Origin: Akkermansiaceae bacterium
GTDB lineage: Bacteria; Verrucomicrobiota; Verrucomicrobiia; Verrucomicrobiales; Akkermansiaceae
Direction of reading: 5' to 3'
DNA: 54,724 bases
Assembly (NCBI GenBank): GCA_030725745.1
Contig: JANRFH010000022.1
Coordinates: 33,341-88,064, forward strand
Part shown: positions 7,251 through 15,553 of the stretch, in pieces
How positions within the stretch are numbered: position 1 is the stretch's first letter
Layout: the number at the start of each line of letters is the position of its first letter
Notes under the pieces: generated by a model
Databases searched by the model: none
Told to the model about the DNA's origin: nothing
What the model saw: only the letters and a program-made list of their open reading frames with translations
Made by a program: the position numbers and the translations under genes

Positions 7251-9251
7251 GTGATATCGGTTTCAGAAAGTGGTGGTGGGGCGGGGCTTGCGGAGCGGGT
7301 GGCGGAGATTTTCTCGGCGACAGGGCCGCTCTCTGGGTCGAAGGATTTCGAGTATCGCCCGCAGCAGGAGGAGATGGCGCGCGCGGTGGCGGAGAGCTTG
7401 GTGGGTGGGAAGCCTTTGGTGGTGGAGGCGGGGACGGGTGTTGGGAAGTCGCTGGCGTATCTGGTGCCTGCGGCGAAATTCGCGCTGGAGTCGGGGCGGA
7501 AGGCGGTGATTTCCACGCATACGATCAATCTTCAGGAGCAACTGGTGAGGAAGGATATCCCGATTGTGAGGAATATTTTGGGTGAGGATTTACCGGCGGT
7601 GTTGCTCAAAGGGCGGCAGAACTATGTGTGCCCGGCGAGGCTGCGGAGGGCGTGGGAGCAGACGGCGGATCTTTTTACGACGACTGAGGGTGAGGAGCTG
7701 GCGCGCATTCGTGAATGGGCGGATGGGACGCGGGATGGGACGTTAAGCGGGATGCCGTTTCAGCCATCGATGAAGGTGTGGTTGCAGGTGTGCAGCGAGG
7801 CGCATTCTTGCACGCAGCGGTATTGCGGGCCGAAGGGGAACTGTTGGTTCCAGGAGGCGCGGAAGGCAGCGGCGGATGCGAACTTGGTGGTGGTGAATCA
7901 CACACTTTTCTTCGCGCTGATGAATACGGCGGAGCTGGAGGATGCGGAGGGCGAGCCGATGCAGGGTTTCCTTTTTCCAAACGATTTTGCGATTCTGGAT
8001 GAGGCGCATACGATCGAGCAGGTGGCGGCGGTGCAGCTGGGGCTGAGGATTTCGCAGGCGGGGCTGAGGTTTGATTTGCAGAGGTTGTATAATCCGAAGT
8101 CGCGCAAGGGGCTGCTGAAAGGGTATCGGAAGGCGGCTCCGATGCTGGCGGTGGAGCGTGGGCTGGTGGCGGTGGAGAAATTTTTCGGCGAGGTGGGGAA
8201 TGCGGCGAAGTTCGGTGAGTGGAGTAAAGAGTTTCGTGTGAGAAGGCCGGAGCTGGTGGGAAATTCGCTTGCCGCGCCTTTGCGGGATGTGTGGGAGGAG
8301 CTGGCGGAGTTGGCTGATGATACGGAGAATGAGTCGTCGAAAAACGAGCTGATGGATGCGGTGCGCAAGCTGCGCGAGACGCATGGGGCGGTGGGTGAGT
8401 TTCTCGATCAGAAGGATGAGGGATCGGTTTATTGGGTGGAGAAAAGCGGTCGTGAGGAGACGCAATTCAGTTGCCACGCTGCGCCGGTGAATGTGGCAGA
8501 CAGGCTGCGGCCGCTGTTGTTTTCCGGGAAGAAATCAGTGGTGATGGCGAGTGCGACTCTGGGCGTCGGCGATCCGGAGCTGGGGTATTTCCGCAAACGT
8601 GTGGGGGCGGAAGCGGCGCGGGCGCTGAGTATTGGAAGTCCGTTCGATTATCGGAAGCAGATGCGGGTGAGGATCTACAAGTCGATGCCGGATCCGAATA
8701 CGCCGAGGTATGATGAAGAGATGGCGAAGGGGATCATGGCTGCGGTGACAGAGAGCGATGGTCGGGCGTTCGTGCTCTTCACGAGCTATCGGACGATGCG
8801 TGATGCGGCTCAGAAATGTGAGGGATATTTCAAGCGCAAGGGCTGGCGGCTGCTGATGCAGGGGGAGGGGATGCCGAGGCACACGATGCTGGAGGAATTC
8901 CGCGCGGATACTTCGAGCGTGTTGTTCGGGACGGATAGTTTCTGGACGGGGGTGGATGTGCCGGGCGAGGCGCTTTCGAATGTGGTGGTGACGCGGTTGC
9001 CCTTCGCGGTGCCGGATCATCCGCTGACGGCTTCGCGGCTAGAGGCGATCGAGGCGGCGGGGGGGAATTCTTTCATGGAATACTCCGTGCCCGAGGCGAT
9101 TTTGAAAATGAGGCAGGGGGTGGGGAGGCTGATCCGGACGAAGAAGGATGTGGGGTGGGTTTGTATTTTGGACAACAGGATCGTGAAGAAGCGGTATGGG
9201 AGTGCGTTTATGAAGGCACTGCCGGATGCGCCGGTGGAGATTGTGGAGTGA
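7251..9251 (+). CDS. dinG: DinG-family ATP-dependent DNA helicase (iron-sulfur type)
   Basis: Superfamily 2 helicase of the DinG/XPD/Rad3 group, 5'-3' polarity by family, acting in DNA repair and R-loop or replication-conflict removal. The 666-residue protein has Walker A EAGTGVGKS (about residues 59-67), the DEAH box in AILDEAHTIEQ (about 249-252) and the C-terminal motif VGRLIRTKKDVG. Cysteines at NYVC and in the run CSEAHSC, RYC and GNCW (about residues 128-205) fit the four-cysteine FeS cluster. There is no exonuclease domain, so it is the short form. The start is GTG, immediately followed by ISVSESG; no strong Shine-Dalgarno is visible. The stop abuts a heptad repeat. Confidence 0.93.
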   Translation: MISVSESGGGAGLAERVAEIFSATGPLSGSKDFEYRPQQEEMARAVAESLVGGKPLVVEAGTGVGKSLAYLVPAAKFALESGRKAVISTHTINLQEQLVRKDIPIVRNILGEDLPAVLLKGRQNYVCPARLRRAWEQTADLFTTTEGEELARIREWADGTRDGTLSGMPFQPSMKVWLQVCSEAHSCTQRYCGPKGNCWFQEARKAAADANLVVVNHTLFFALMNTAELEDAEGEPMQGFLFPNDFAILDEAHTIEQVAAVQLGLRISQAGLRFDLQRLYNPKSRKGLLKGYRKAAPMLAVERGLVAVEKFFGEVGNAAKFGEWSKEFRVRRPELVGNSLAAPLRDVWEELAELADDTENESSKNELMDAVRKLRETHGAVGEFLDQKDEGSVYWVEKSGREETQFSCHAAPVNVADRLRPLLFSGKKSVVMASATLGVGDPELGYFRKRVGAEAARALSIGSPFDYRKQMRVRIYKSMPDPNTPRYDEEMAKGIMAAVTESDGRAFVLFTSYRTMRDAAQKCEGYFKRKGWRLLMQGEGMPRHTMLEEFRADTSSVLFGTDSFWTGVDVPGEALSNVVVTRLPFAVPDHPLTASRLEAIEAAGGNSFMEYSVPEAILKMRQGVGRLIRTKKDVGWVCILDNRIVKKRYGSAFMKALPDAPVEIVE

Positions 9252-9278
9252 AACTATAAACCTTAAACTTTAAACTCG
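9251..9278 (+). repeat. Heptad intergenic repeat, copy 4 (four units)
   Basis: Units AAACTAT, AAACCTT, AAACTTT and AAACTCG, followed by AAGGAAGACTTGGG. The first base is the last base of the helicase TGA stop. The ending closely matches that of copies 1 and 6. About 25 nt further (from 9303) an ACCGCAGAGGCACAGAG stretch resembles the ACCGC-type repeats seen at 4.2-4.5 kb. Confidence 0.75.
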
Positions 9279-9374
9279 AAGGAAGACTTGGGTTGTGCTT
9301 TTTACCGCAGAGGCACAGAGATCGCGGCGGGGCGCGGAGCTGGGGTTGATGCTTTTAAATCTAATGATGAAGAG

Positions 9375-10022
9375 ATGAGGTTGCTGTATTTGATGGTGGG
9401 GTTAGGGGTGTTTTTTTTGGTGGGGTGGATTGTGTTTGGAGAGGGGATTGAGGCGGCTTGGGATGTGGGGAGGGTGGCGGAGGCGATGGAAGGGGCGCGG
9501 GGCTGGGCTTGGGCGGTGGGGATTTTGTTGCTGGTGGCGGATTTGCTTTTGCCAGTGCCGGGGACGGTGGTGATGTCGGCGCTGGGGGCGGTTTACGGGG
9601 TGTGGTTGGGTGGTTTTTTGGCGGCGGCGGGTTCGTTTTTGGCGGGCTTGTGTGGGTATGGGGTGGGGAAATTTTTTGAGGAGAAGACGGCGAGGAAGTG
9701 GCTGGGCGAGAAGGATTTTGAGAGGGGTGGGCGGTTGTTTGATAAAGGCGGTGGCTGGGTGGTGGCTGTGAGCCGGGCGCTGCCGATTTTGCCAGAGGTG
9801 ATTTCCTGTATGGCGGGGCTGGTGAGGATGCCTTTTGGAAAATTCTGCGTGGCACTGGCGTGCGGGAGCGTGCCGATGGGCTTTCTTTTTGCCTGGATCG
9901 GGCAGGCGGGCGTGGAGGAGCCGGGCTGGGGGATAGGGCTGTCGATGGGAGTGCCGGCGGTGCTGTGGGGGGCAGCCGCGATGCTGCGCGCGGGTAAAAC
10001 TCCGGTTGATGGGGCGAGCTGA
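9375..10022 (+). CDS. TVP38/TMEM64 (DedA-superfamily) membrane protein
   Basis: Polytopic inner-membrane protein of the SNARE-associated/VTT domain family. The ATG at 9375 (MRLLYLMVGLGVFF) begins a membrane helix; an upstream ATG at 9288 would add 29 residues read from repeat DNA, so it is rejected. The 215-residue product has hydrophobic segments, the LLLPVPGTVVMSALGAVYG re-entrant motif, the G-rich FLAGLCGYGVGK segment and the SRALPILPEVIS motif typical of TVP38. Members are linked to lipid scrambling and membrane homeostasis; no substrate is known here. Confidence 0.85.
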   Translation: MRLLYLMVGLGVFFLVGWIVFGEGIEAAWDVGRVAEAMEGARGWAWAVGILLLVADLLLPVPGTVVMSALGAVYGVWLGGFLAAAGSFLAGLCGYGVGKFFEEKTARKWLGEKDFERGGRLFDKGGGWVVAVSRALPILPEVISCMAGLVRMPFGKFCVALACGSVPMGFLFAWIGQAGVEEPGWGIGLSMGVPAVLWGAAAMLRAGKTPVDGAS

Positions 10023-10041
10023 AGACTCGCGGTCCGTATTG

Positions 10042-11214
10042 CTATGCGGGGCGGGTGAATGTTTTCGCGGCGATCCTGGCCTGGTGGTCAGCAGCTAGAA
10101 TTTGATCCAAGGTCGGAGACTGGACGGTGGCGTGCGCGGCCATGGTGGCGGCGACGGTTTCCCAGATCTGGGGAAATTTAATTTTCCCGGCACGGAAGGC
10201 TTCGACGGCGACTTCGTTGGCGGCGTTGTAGACGGCGGGGAGGGTGCCACCAGTGAGGCCTGCGGTGCGGGCGAGGGTGAGGGCTGGGAAATCTGCGGTG
10301 CGGGGGGCGGAGAATTCCAGCTTGGAGAGCTCGGCGAAATCGATGGGCTTGAGGTTTCCTTTTTTCCGAGCCGGGTAGGTGAGGGCGTATTGGATGGGGA
10401 AACACATGTCCGTGTTAGACAGCTGGGCGAGGACGGAGCCATCGGTGAACTCGACCATGGAGTGGACGATGGACTGGGGGTGGATGACCGCCTCGATGCG
10501 ATCCATGCCGATGCCGAAGAGCCAGCGGGCTTCGATCATTTCGAGGCCTTTGTTGAAAAGGGTGGCGGAGTCGATGGTGATCTTCGGCCCCATGTCCCAA
10601 GTGGGGTGGTTCATGGCCATTTCCGGGGTGACGTCGATGAGTTCGGCGGCGGGGGTAAGGCGGAAGGGGCCTCCGGAGGCGGTGAGGATGAGGCGGGAGA
10701 TCTCCGTATCGGATCCGCGGTGGCCTTCGAGGCACTGGAAGATGGCGTTGTGTTCGGAATCGATCGGGAGGATGCGCACGCCTTTTTCTGCGGCGCGAGC
10801 GGTGATGATTTCACCGGCCATGACGAGGATTTCCTTGGAGGCGACGGCGAGGTCTTTGCCTGCCTCGATGGCGGCGAGGGCGGGCTGAAGTCCTGAGGTG
10901 CCGACGATGGCGATGAGCACGATGTCTGCCTCGTGGAGGGTGGAGATTTCCAAAAGGCCTTCGGTGCCGAGGTGGATTTTTACGCCGGGGGGGAGGAGGG
11001 CGCGGAGTTCGGCCTCGCGTGAGGCATCGTGGAGGGCGACGTGTTTGACGCCGGTGGCGAGGGCTTGGGCGGCGAGTTCCGGGACGCTGGAGTTTGCGGC
11101 GAGGGCGATGATTTCGATGTCATCGGGGAGGTTTTCGGCGACTTTGAGGGTGGAAAGGCCGATGGAGCCGGTGGAGCCTAGGAGGACGACACGGCGTTTT
11201 TTTCCGGAGCTCAT
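10042..11214 (-). CDS. dxr: 1-deoxy-D-xylulose 5-phosphate reductoisomerase
   Basis: Second step of the MEP isoprenoid pathway: NADPH-dependent conversion of DXP to 2-C-methyl-D-erythritol 4-phosphate. The 390-residue length is normal. Visible are the NADPH-binding GSTGSIGLSTL (residues 11-21), the metal and substrate motif PIDSEHNAIFQ, and NHPTWDMGPKITIDSATLFN with the conserved GPKITIDSAT and NKGLE segments. Its ATG overlaps the cdsA stop by 4 nt (ATGA), so it is translationally coupled to cdsA, a common bacterial arrangement for these two genes. Confidence 0.97.
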   Translation of the reverse strand: MSSGKKRRVVLLGSTGSIGLSTLKVAENLPDDIEIIALAANSSVPELAAQALATGVKHVALHDASREAELRALLPPGVKIHLGTEGLLEISTLHEADIVLIAIVGTSGLQPALAAIEAGKDLAVASKEILVMAGEIITARAAEKGVRILPIDSEHNAIFQCLEGHRGSDTEISRLILTASGGPFRLTPAAELIDVTPEMAMNHPTWDMGPKITIDSATLFNKGLEMIEARWLFGIGMDRIEAVIHPQSIVHSMVEFTDGSVLAQLSNTDMCFPIQYALTYPARKKGNLKPIDFAELSKLEFSAPRTADFPALTLARTAGLTGGTLPAVYNAANEVAVEAFRAGKIKFPQIWETVAATMAAHATVQSPTLDQILAADHQARIAAKTFTRPA

Positions 11215-12107
11215 GCGAGGAAGAAGACGTAGTAGAACCAGAGGGCGGGAGCGGTGAAGCAGATGCTATCGATGAGATCGAGGCCGCCGCCGATACCGGG
11301 GAGCATTTTGCCGGAATCCTTGGCGTGGAGGGATCGCTTGACTACGCTTTCTGCGAGATCTCCGATGACGGCGAGGACGGCGAGGATGAAACCGAGGGCG
11401 ATGACATGCGGCCATGAGTGCAGGGCGGCGAGTTGGGTGGGGAGCAGCGCATAAAGGCCGCATCCCGCGAGTTGGGCGAACAAGAGTGCGCCGAAGAATC
11501 CCTCCCAAGTTTTCCCTGGGGAGATGTGGGGGATCATCTTGTGTTTTCCGATGAGAGAGCCGGTGATGTAGGCACCCGTGTCTGTAAATTTCGTGACAGC
11601 GAGTAGCCAGAGGAGGACGAAAGCCCCGGGCACTGCGCCTTCACCGGGGAGGCCGAAGGTGACGCGTGCGGCGAAATTGAAGAGGTAAGCGATGTATAGA
11701 AAGCCGAGGGTATTCGCTGCTACGGCGAGAAGCGCCTCAATGCCCTTAATGGAATAGCGAAGCTGGAGGGTGAAGGCTCCGGTAACTGTTAGGACGATGG
11801 CGAGGGCGTCGATTGCCGGGGGGATGTCTTTGGCTCCTTGGAGGAAATAGGTGTAGGCAACGCCACAGTAACCGACCGCGATGACCACGCCGAAGCGGGG
11901 GAAGCATTTGACATCGTCTGCACGCAGCATGCGGAAATATTCCACGGTGGAGATGATGGCGAGGACACCGATGAGACCCAAGTAAGCTGCGGGAAACATG
12001 CTGGCGAAGATTGCGGTAACTATCCCCCAGAGGAGGAGTGTGCTGAAGCCTCTGCGCAGGAAGACTGCGGTTTTGCTTGGGGCTGGTTTTTGAGTTTCGG
12101 TATCCAC
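11211..12107 (-). CDS. cdsA: Phosphatidate cytidylyltransferase
   Basis: Makes CDP-diacylglycerol from phosphatidic acid and CTP at the inner membrane. The C-terminal signature region SVVKRSLHAKDSGKMLPG followed by GGGLDLID fits the CDP-DAG synthase pattern, but the usual His after PG is Ile and the usual Arg in LDR is Leu; such variants occur in relatives. About seven hydrophobic helices are present. A GTG at 12107 (then DTETQKPAPSKT) gives 298 residues, the usual family length; an ATG 60 codons upstream would give an uncharacteristic tail. It heads the cdsA-dxr operon. uppS, often upstream, is absent. Confidence 0.9.
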   Translation of the reverse strand: MDTETQKPAPSKTAVFLRRGFSTLLLWGIVTAIFASMFPAAYLGLIGVLAIISTVEYFRMLRADDVKCFPRFGVVIAVGYCGVAYTYFLQGAKDIPPAIDALAIVLTVTGAFTLQLRYSIKGIEALLAVAANTLGFLYIAYLFNFAARVTFGLPGEGAVPGAFVLLWLLAVTKFTDTGAYITGSLIGKHKMIPHISPGKTWEGFFGALLFAQLAGCGLYALLPTQLAALHSWPHVIALGFILAVLAVIGDLAESVVKRSLHAKDSGKMLPGIGGGLDLIDSICFTAPALWFYYVFFLA

Positions 12108-12296
12108 AATGTAGGGAGGATGCAAGACGGTGGGTGAGGGGGTGGCAAACCTTTCCCGAAAATTTCCGCAAGATTTGTGTAATTTATGTCGATTTACGCG
12201 TAAGAAAGCTGAACTTGGATCTCGGGCAGACGTTTGAGAAGTGCTGGGCGTTCCAGCGCAGAATTTCTTCCCGATCCAAGAACCCAATCCAAACCA

Positions 12297-12569
12297 ATGA
12301 AAATTAAATCAATCGTTGTTCTCGCCCTTGCCCTCGGTGCAGTCGGTGGAGCTCAGGCAAAAGTAATCAAATCCGATAAGGACAGCGCCCCAAAGGTGGT
12401 TGCCGAGGAAGAGGGCGATACCAAGGCTGACAAGAAAAAGAAAATGATCGAGAAGTATGACGAAAATGGCGACGGCAAGCTCGACGATGCTGAGAAGGCC
12501 AAGATGAAAGAGGGCAAAGAGAAGAAGGGCAAGAAGCCGAAGAAGGGGAAAAAGGAAGACGGCGAGTAA
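12297..12569 (+). CDS. Small secreted EF-hand protein, Lys-rich
   Basis: A 90-residue protein with a signal peptide (MKIKSIVVLALALGAVGGAQA) and one EF-hand loop, DENGDGKLDDAE. The C-terminus is a run of lysines, glycines and glutamates (KGKKPKKGKKEDGE). It probably binds calcium outside the cytoplasm; no enzymatic role is visible. The ATG at 12297 is chosen because it starts the signal peptide. A strong hairpin terminator follows 28 nt after the stop. A second EF-hand protein with the same plan follows at 12727, which suggests an old tandem duplication with different repeat numbers. Confidence 0.85.
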   Translation: MKIKSIVVLALALGAVGGAQAKVIKSDKDSAPKVVAEEEGDTKADKKKKMIEKYDENGDGKLDDAEKAKMKEGKEKKGKKPKKGKKEDGE

Positions 12570-12596
12570 TCCTGACCGATCAATCATCAATCAACT

Positions 12597-12629
12597 ACGG
12601 CCATCCAGAAACGGATGGCCGTTTTTTTT
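12597..12629 (+). terminator. Rho-independent terminator after the first EF-hand gene
   Basis: ACGGCCATCC (12597-12606) pairs perfectly with GGATGGCCGT (12613-12622) across the loop AGAAAC, followed by a run of T. It is the cleanest terminator in the window and isolates the monocistronic EF-hand gene. Confidence 0.9.
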
Positions 12630-12726
12630 GCGACGTTTGTAAATTTTCGAAACTTTTTCTGAAGTCGGGTGTTTCATGATTCGTAAAAGCGACAATCGCT
12701 TGAATCATCAAACCAAGAACAAAACC

Positions 12727-13185
12727 ATGAAAACTACATCACTGATCATCATCGCCGCCTCATTCGGCCTCCTCTGCGCAGCAAGCGCAAAACCCGAAGG
12801 TCGCCCCGAAGGTGGACCAGAAGGACGCAAGCTTCCAGAAGCGATCATCGCCAAGTTCGACAAGGACGGCGACGGCAAGCTGAACGAGGAAGAACGCGCC
12901 GCAGCTAAGGAGGCACGCGAAGCCGCAAAGGCAAAAGTCCTCGCTCAATTCGACACGGACAAGGACGGCAAACTGAGCGAAGTCGAAAGAGAAGCAATGA
13001 AGGCGGCTGTTCTCGCCAAATTCGACACTGACGGCGACGGCAAGCTCTCCGAAGAAGAGCGCAAAGCAGCCCAAGAGGAATTCCCAATGGGGCCACGTCC
13101 TGGCGGTGATCGTCCAGGCGGCGAGCGTCCCGGCGGCAACAAGCGCGGTGGTGGCGAAAAAGAAGCGCCTAGCGCTGGGGAATAA
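12727..13185 (+). CDS. Secreted protein with three EF-hands
   Basis: A 152-residue protein with a signal peptide (MKTTSLIIIAASFGLLCAASA) and three EF-hand loops at about 35-residue spacing: DKDGDGKLNEEE, DTDKDGKLSEVE and DTDGDGKLSEEE. An Arg/Gly/Pro-rich PEGRPEGGPEGR segment precedes them and a PGGDRPGGERPGG tail follows. It is probably an extracellular or periplasmic calcium-binding protein. Codons end mostly in C or in AAG, which suggests strong expression compared with its neighbours. It has its own terminator. The ATG at 12727 is chosen for the signal peptide. Confidence 0.87.
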   Translation: MKTTSLIIIAASFGLLCAASAKPEGRPEGGPEGRKLPEAIIAKFDKDGDGKLNEEERAAAKEAREAAKAKVLAQFDTDKDGKLSEVEREAMKAAVLAKFDTDGDGKLSEEERKAAQEEFPMGPRPGGDRPGGERPGGNKRGGGEKEAPSAGE

Positions 13186-13215
13186 TCAGTCCAAAGACGA
13201 CTGACTAATATCTGA

Positions 13216-13242
13216 GGTCACCCGGAAACGGGTGGCCTTTTT
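13216..13242 (+). terminator. Rho-independent terminator after the second EF-hand gene
   Basis: GGTCACCCG (13216-13224) and CGGGTGGCC (13229-13237) form a 9-bp stem with one G-T pair and a GAAA loop, then TTTTT. The design matches the terminator of the first EF-hand gene. Confidence 0.85.
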
Positions 13243-13265
13243 CATGCTCGCGATTAGCCTTCGGC

Positions 13266-14234
13266 CTATTCTGATTTCAAAGCGGGAGCGATTTTATCGA
13301 TCGCCTTGAGGGTGGCACTGTTCAGTTTCGGCGCTTCCAGAGCATCGAGCGAATCGTCCAATTGGGCGACGGTTCTGGCACCAATGATAGATGAGGTCAC
13401 TGCCTTGTGGGCTAGTGTGAAATTGATGGCCATGTGGTTGATCGACATCTCCGCTTTCGCCGCGAGCTTGGAAAGTTTGCGAAGTTTCTTCTGCTGAGCG
13501 GCTACCTGTTCCTCCTGAAGGAAGCCTTCCGGGCGGGCGGCGCGTGAGCCTTCGGGGATGCCTTCGAGGTATTTAGGTGTGAGCATTCCCTGGGCGAGAG
13601 GTGAGAAAACGACGGAGCCGATCTTTTCATCGTGTAGGTAGTCGAGTATGCCCTCGGCTTCTGGCCAGCGGTTCAGGATGGAATAAGGCGGCTGATAGAC
13701 GACACAGCGGACGCCCATTCCTGCGAGGATTTTAACTGCTTTTTTAAGCTGCTTGAGTGGGTATTTCGAGAGGCCTACGTAGAGGGCTTTCCCTGAATGC
13801 ACGGCGGTGGCGAGTGCGGACATGGTTTCCTCAAGCCGTGTATCGGGATCAGGGCGGTGGGAGTAGAAGATGTCCACGTAGGGGAGGCGGAGGCGTTTGA
13901 GCGATTGGTCGAGCGATGCGAGCAGGTGCTTGCGCGAGCCCCATTCGCCATAGGGGCCGACCCACATGTCATGGCCAGCTTTTGTGGTGATGATGAGTTC
14001 GTCCCGGTGGCAGGCGAAATCTTCAGCGAGAATACGGCCGACATTTTCCTCAGCTGAGCCGGCAGGTGGGCCGTAGTTGTTCGCGAGGTCGAAATGGGTG
14101 ACGCCGCGATCAAAGGCGCGGCGCATGATCTGGCGAGCCTCGGGGAGATCATCGTGGTGGCCGAAGTTGTGCCAGAAGCCAAGGGAGATTTCAGGGAGGA
14201 GGAGGCCAGAGTCTCCGCAGCGTCGATAGTTCAT
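13266..14234 (-). CDS. Aldo/keto reductase, YghZ / K-channel beta-subunit type
   Basis: NADPH-dependent oxidoreductase with a TIM-barrel fold, 322 residues. The tetrad residues are visible: Asp in FDLANNYGPP, Tyr in the same segment, Lys in IITTKAG, and His in FYSHRPDPDTRLEET. The segment SKYPLKQLKKA and the YQPPYSILNRW motif match the YghZ (glyceraldehyde 3-phosphate/methylglyoxal reductase) branch and the Kv-beta subunits. The C-terminal SSIIGARTVAQLDD is the cofactor phosphate-binding loop. The likely role is reduction of reactive aldehydes. A heptad repeat lies 4 nt upstream of the ATG. Confidence 0.93.
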   Translation of the reverse strand: MNYRRCGDSGLLLPEISLGFWHNFGHHDDLPEARQIMRRAFDRGVTHFDLANNYGPPAGSAEENVGRILAEDFACHRDELIITTKAGHDMWVGPYGEWGSRKHLLASLDQSLKRLRLPYVDIFYSHRPDPDTRLEETMSALATAVHSGKALYVGLSKYPLKQLKKAVKILAGMGVRCVVYQPPYSILNRWPEAEGILDYLHDEKIGSVVFSPLAQGMLTPKYLEGIPEGSRAARPEGFLQEEQVAAQQKKLRKLSKLAAKAEMSINHMAINFTLAHKAVTSSIIGARTVAQLDDSLDALEAPKLNSATLKAIDKIAPALKSE

Positions 14235-14238
14235 GACT

Positions 14239-14266
14239 AACTCTCAAATTTCAACTTCGAAACTTC
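14239..14266 (+). repeat. Heptad intergenic repeat, copy 5 (four units)
   Basis: Units AACTCTC, AAATTTC, AACTTCG and AAACTTC, followed by AAGGGAGAAGGGG. It sits 4 nt upstream of the aldo/keto reductase start and reads away from it. Confidence 0.7.
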
Positions 14267-14298
14267 AAGGGAGAAGGGGAAATATAAAACTGGTGATA

Positions 14299-15336
14299 TC
14301 AGTGCCCTCCGAGAGTTCGTTTTGCGCCAAACGGTTCTATTTTTGGCGACCGACCTTCAAAGCAGTCCATTGCTTTCTGTGGATCATCAACGATCAATCC
14401 ACTAACGCCATTTGCTGAAAAATACTGGTGATCTAGTATATTGTCACTGCCGTAAACCCAGACAGCAAATCCCTCCGATCTTGCAGTATTAATAAGTGAC
14501 TGATTCGCGAATATGGTGGGCAAGACAAGAACATGGCATCCGAGAGTCTCGCAACGGTTGATGATTTTCGAGGGTGTGAAGAGCACGTGCATGCGGTTTG
14601 TAAGACCCTCCTCATTTCCCCATGTCACTGTGTATCCCAGATTGTAGCCGCTTTCCTTGTATTCGAGCAGGACATTGTAGCTCCCAAAAAGTATGAACTG
14701 ATCATCAGAGAGTTCTCCCGAGGAAACTTTGTGTTCAATCCAACTTAGAATCTCTTCTTGGATACCTGTCGTCTTAATGTCGAATATCCACTTTCGCTGA
14801 TCTGAGTGAAATTCGCTGAATACGTCTTCCAATGTCAGGATATTCTCGGGTGGCTTTACGAGTAATTGGATATTCTGTAGGGCTTGTTTATTGAGGTCTT
14901 CGACCTTTATCGCTTCATCCTTGTTGCTGGCGTTTGTCTTTAGATTTAGAGTTTCGTCGTGGTAGACGATCAATTCGTTGTCGCTAGATGCGCGGATATC
15001 AATTTCGATCCAATCCACATTCGCTTCGATTGCCTTGCGAATTGCTGAGGCTGTATTTCCGATGAGAAGCGGACTGCCATTTTCTTCCAGCGCTTCTCCA
15101 TCCTTATATGCAGGTAATCCTGAACCTCTGTGCCCAATGATTTGGGGGCGATCGCTTGATAGGTCTAAAATTGCTTCGTCATTTCCTTGCAAAAATGTCA
15201 AAGAGGGGAAGTTTTGATTTGAGAAATAGAATCTGCAAGATACCAAGACAAAAGAGGCTCCGGCTAGTAGACCACAGAGCAGAGGAGTCCAAAGGAGCTT
15301 TCGTTTCCACCTGCTTCTTTTCATGTGGGGTTTCAA
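14299..15336 (-). CDS. Glycerophosphodiester phosphodiesterase (GDPD), membrane-anchored
   Basis: Hydrolyses glycerophosphodiesters to sn-glycerol 3-phosphate and an alcohol. The 345-residue protein has an N-terminal anchor or lipobox-like segment (LLCGLLAGASFVLVSC, Cys at about 34) and the GDPD residues: HRG in IIGHRGSG, the acidic pair in WIEIDIRAS and His in LIVYHDETL. It ends with the usual VWVYGSDN and GLIVDDPQKA segments. The gene is visibly richer in A/T than its neighbours and uses A/T-ending codons, which hints at horizontal acquisition. The ATG at 15324 (MKRSRW) is an alternative start. Confidence 0.9.
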   Translation of the reverse strand: MKPHMKRSRWKRKLLWTPLLCGLLAGASFVLVSCRFYFSNQNFPSLTFLQGNDEAILDLSSDRPQIIGHRGSGLPAYKDGEALEENGSPLLIGNTASAIRKAIEANVDWIEIDIRASSDNELIVYHDETLNLKTNASNKDEAIKVEDLNKQALQNIQLLVKPPENILTLEDVFSEFHSDQRKWIFDIKTTGIQEEILSWIEHKVSSGELSDDQFILFGSYNVLLEYKESGYNLGYTVTWGNEEGLTNRMHVLFTPSKIINRCETLGCHVLVLPTIFANQSLINTARSEGFAVWVYGSDNILDHQYFSANGVSGLIVDDPQKAMDCFEGRSPKIEPFGAKRTLGGH

Positions 15337-15350
15337 ATTTCGTATTTCCC

Positions 15351-15540
15351 TTAAAGAGAATTGTTGAGGGCTTTGAGCCGCTGAAGGAGTGGCGGGTGGG
15401 AGTAGTCCAGGACGATGCGAAGGGAATGGGGGGCGGGGTGGGAGAGGTGGTCGCTGCTGAGTTTCTTGAGGGCGGTGGCTAGGGCTTCGGGGGTGCCGGT
15501 GGATTGGGAGGCGTAGGCGCTGGCTTCGAATTCGTGTTTG
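15351..15540 (-). pseudogene. Duplicated 3' fragment of the M48 peptidase gene
   Basis: The 174 nt at 15367-15540 align without gaps to 16582-16755, the 3' end of the complete M48 peptidase gene, with about 17 differences by eye (roughly 90 percent identity). The fragment keeps frame and ends in its own stop, reading KHEFEASAYASQSTG through LLQRLKALNNSL. The complete gene has EADAYA where the fragment has EASAYA. There is no start codon or HExxH motif, so it cannot be functional. The similarity stops at 15540, about 13 nt before the stop codon of the nucleotidyltransferase gene. Confidence 0.85.
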
Positions 15541-15553
15541 CTGGAAGGGTTAA

